Assembly: GCA_029253805.1 (NCBI GenBank)
Contig: JAQWYU010000001.1
Location: 1 to 7,826, forward strand
Length of the DNA: 7,826 nt
Origin: Flavobacteriaceae bacterium
GTDB lineage: Bacteria > Bacteroidota > Bacteroidia > Flavobacteriales > Flavobacteriaceae
Direction of reading: 5' to 3'
Shown: positions 6,502-7,826 of the stretch, in pieces
How positions within the stretch are numbered: position 1 is the stretch's first letter
Layout of the letters: every line of letters begins with the position of its first letter
Notes under the pieces: generated by a model
The model's database searches: none
The model's input: the letters and a program-made list of their open reading frames with translations, nothing else
Told to the model about the DNA's origin: nothing
Translations under genes and position numbers: made by a program

Positions 6502-7488
6502 TTATAAAACGTTTGCAGTTAAGTGCTCTGCAATTTGTATTGCGTTTGTAGCAGCCCCTTTTCTTAGGTTGTCAGCAACAATCCACATATTTAAGGTATT
6601 AGCTATTGTTTCGTCACGCCTAATTCTGCCAACAAAGACCTCGTCTTTTCCATTTGCATAAATTGGCATCGGATAAGTGTTTGTATCAATATTGTCTTGA
6701 ACTGTAATTCCTGGTGTTTTGTTCAAAAGAGCCCTAACATCGTTTAGCTCAAAATTATTTTCAAATTCTACGTTAACAGATTCTGAATGACCACCCGCTG
6801 TTGGAATTCTTACCGCAGTAGCGGTTATGGCAAACGAAAAGTCGTTTAGAATTTTATGAGGTTCATTTGCCAACTTTACTTCCTCTTTAGTGTAACCGTT
6901 TTCTAAAAACACGTCACAGTGAGGCAGCGCATTCCTTCCAATAGGATATGGGTAAGCCATTTCCCCGTCAACTCCGTTAATTTCATTTTCTAATTGTTGA
7001 ACAGCCTTCACTCCTGTCCCGGAAACGGATTGGTAAGTTGAGACAACGACACGCTTCATTTGATAGGCCTTATGCAGTGGATAAAGCGCCATTACTAATT
7101 GAATTGTTGAACAATTTGGGTTTGAAATGATTGTATCTCTTTTCGTCAACTCGTGAGCGTTGATTTCAGGAACAATTAATTTTTTTGTTGGATCCGTTCT
7201 CCAAGCAGATGAATTATCCACAACAACAGCTCCAGCATCAGCAAACTTTGGCGCCCACAATAGAGAGGTTTCACCACCAGCAGAAAAAAGAGCAATATCA
7301 ATACTCATTTTAACAGCCTCTTCAATTCCGATAATTGAGTGGTTTCGTCCTTTGAATTTTATTTGTTTACCTACACTCTTTTTTGATGCAACAAGAACAA
7401 GTTTAGATATTGGAAAGCTACGCTCCTCAAGTAATTTTAACATTACAGTGCCCACCATACCTGTGGCACCAACAACCGCTACCCTCAT
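6502..7488 (-). CDS. asd: Aspartate-semialdehyde dehydrogenase
   Basis: A full-length (328-residue) cytosolic enzyme that reduces beta-aspartyl phosphate to aspartate semialdehyde with NADPH, the branch point to diaminopimelate/lysine, threonine and methionine. It shows the NADP-binding GATGMVG (7-13), the active-site Cys126 in SNPNCSTIQ (122-130), the conserved YQSVSGTG (152-159), and the substrate/acid-base pair Arg227 and His234 in RIPTAGGHSESV (227-238). The ATG at 7488 directly precedes the first Rossmann strand (RVAVVGATG). The leader is A-rich with no Shine-Dalgarno. It lies 164 bases downstream of alr and 9 bases upstream of the ABC ATPase gene on the same strand. With alr upstream, the cluster serves peptidoglycan precursor supply. 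Confidence 0.97.
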   Translation of the reverse strand: MRVAVVGATGMVGTVMLKLLEERSFPISKLVLVASKKSVGKQIKFKGRNHSIIGIEEAVKMSIDIALFSAGGETSLLWAPKFADAGAVVVDNSSAWRTDPTKKLIVPEINAHELTKRDTIISNPNCSTIQLVMALYPLHKAYQMKRVVVSTYQSVSGTGVKAVQQLENEINGVDGEMAYPYPIGRNALPHCDVFLENGYTKEEVKLANEPHKILNDFSFAITATAVRIPTAGGHSESVNVEFENNFELNDVRALLNKTPGITVQDNIDTNTYPMPIYANGKDEVFVGRIRRDETIANTLNMWIVADNLRKGAATNAIQIAEHLTANVL

Positions 7489-7652
7489 TTTTTATGTATT
7501 TATGTTAGAGGTGTAAAATTAATAAATTAACCGTACGGAATACGTTCATAGCCAAAAAAACAGAGAAGTTATGACGCTGTTTGTCAATATAATAAGAATA
7601 AAGCTTTTTGTAATAATTAATGATTACTAATTAGTGAGTTTTTTAGAGAAAC
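7489..7652. other. alr-asd intergenic region, no gene seen
   Basis: This 164-base AT-rich gap has stops in all frames on the coding (minus) strand and no recognisable protein remnant. It contains an 8-bp palindrome CCGTACGG (7531-7538), a 10-bp palindrome ACTAATTAGT (7626-7635) and the near-palindrome TAATAATTAATGATTA (7611-7626). On the minus strand there is a TTGACA (7590s) but no matching TAnnTTTG at the right distance. An asd promoter probably lies here, but I cannot place it. No strong hairpin terminator follows alr. Confidence 0.4.
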
Positions 7653-7826
7653 TTACTCGATAAACTTGCGCATTACTCGCTGTGAAATTCCCGTTATTAG
7701 CTCATAGGAGATTGTATTAGCGACCTCTGCCACTTCTTCAGCAGGAAGGTCAGGGCCAAAAAGAATAACCTCATCACCTTCATTACACTCTATTCCGGTC
7801 ACATCAACCATTATCATGTCCATGCA
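7653..7826 (-). CDS. alr: Alanine racemase, C-terminal end only
   Basis: The minus-strand frame entering from the right edge gives 57 residues ending in a TAA (complement of 7653-7655). It starts CMDMIMVDVTGIECNEGDEV, continues with VILFGPD, and ends in the Alr-like YELITGISQRV. This is the C-terminal beta domain of the PLP-dependent alanine racemase, which makes D-alanine for peptidoglycan. CMDM is the strongly conserved segment ('GRVCMDM') whose neighbourhood contributes to the active site from the partner subunit. The PLP-binding lysine and catalytic tyrosine lie outside the window. In Bacteroidota alr can also occur fused behind murF, which this fragment cannot exclude. Confidence 0.93.
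   Translation of the reverse strand, partial: CMDMIMVDVTGIECNEGDEVILFGPDLPAEEVAEVANTISYELITGISQRVMRKFIE

Noticed and set aside
7160..7516. 118-codon open frame on the plus strand
   Set aside because: It is antisense to the 5' half of asd, which has all catalytic motifs; the translation has no family signature.
7489..7652. Lysine-type riboswitch ahead of asd
   Set aside because: The region is too short and lacks the stems and conserved loops of the lysine riboswitch; no attenuator-like hairpin pair precedes asd.
7653..7679. TTACTCG occurring twice, 20 bases apart
   Set aside because: It lies inside the alr coding end, is only 7 bases long, and shows no third copy or flanking structure; chance is sufficient.
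1..7826. Defence island, phage or mobile element content
   Set aside because: All genes are housekeeping or common membrane families with uniform composition; there are no transposase or integrase motifs, no terminal inverted repeats, and no sign of att duplication at the tRNA-Cys 3' end.

Overview
The window looks like an ordinary housekeeping stretch of a Bacteroidota chromosome, most likely from the Flavobacteriales. The DNA is AT-rich throughout. No gene has a recognisable Shine-Dalgarno sequence; starts sit in A/T-rich leaders. At least one excellent and two partial matches to the Bacteroidota promoter (TTG, about 19 bases, TAnnTTTG) are visible. A GIN-domain surface protein (DUF2807) and glutaminyl-tRNA synthetase beside FolB also fit that group. 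Gene density is high, gaps are short, and every frame is intact. I see no insertion sequence, phage, CRISPR array or toxin-antitoxin pair.

Left part (1-1136): the 3' end of a GIN-domain protein is followed 24 bases later by a LysE-family six-helix exporter. An 11-bp hairpin ends that unit and also serves a tRNA-Cys gene coming from the other strand. The tRNA has a near-perfect Bacteroidota promoter.

Middle (1227-4589): a lipid kinase of the diacylglycerol kinase catalytic-domain family starts at TTG and converges on folB. The two stop codons overlap in a shared CTAG. folB (dihydroneopterin aldolase, folate synthesis) is divergent from glnS. GlnS has a complete class Ic core plus a C-terminal extension of about 110 residues that E. 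coli GlnRS lacks.

Right part (4598-7826, all minus strand): transcription runs alr (C-terminal end only), then asd, an ABC transporter ATPase and an SPFH/band-7 membrane protein. The asd-ABC gap is 9 bases, so these two are probably co-transcribed. The SPFH gene lies 62 bases further on and may have its own promoter. alr (D-alanine) and asd (the aspartate-semialdehyde branch to diaminopimelate, lysine, threonine and methionine) both feed peptidoglycan precursors. The ABC ATPase has no permease in view. The SPFH protein is strikingly like the plant HIR (hypersensitive induced reaction) proteins.

I did not find a convincing undescribed system. The points most worth a second look are the GlnRS extension, the HIR-like SPFH protein and the orphan ABC ATPase joined to asd.
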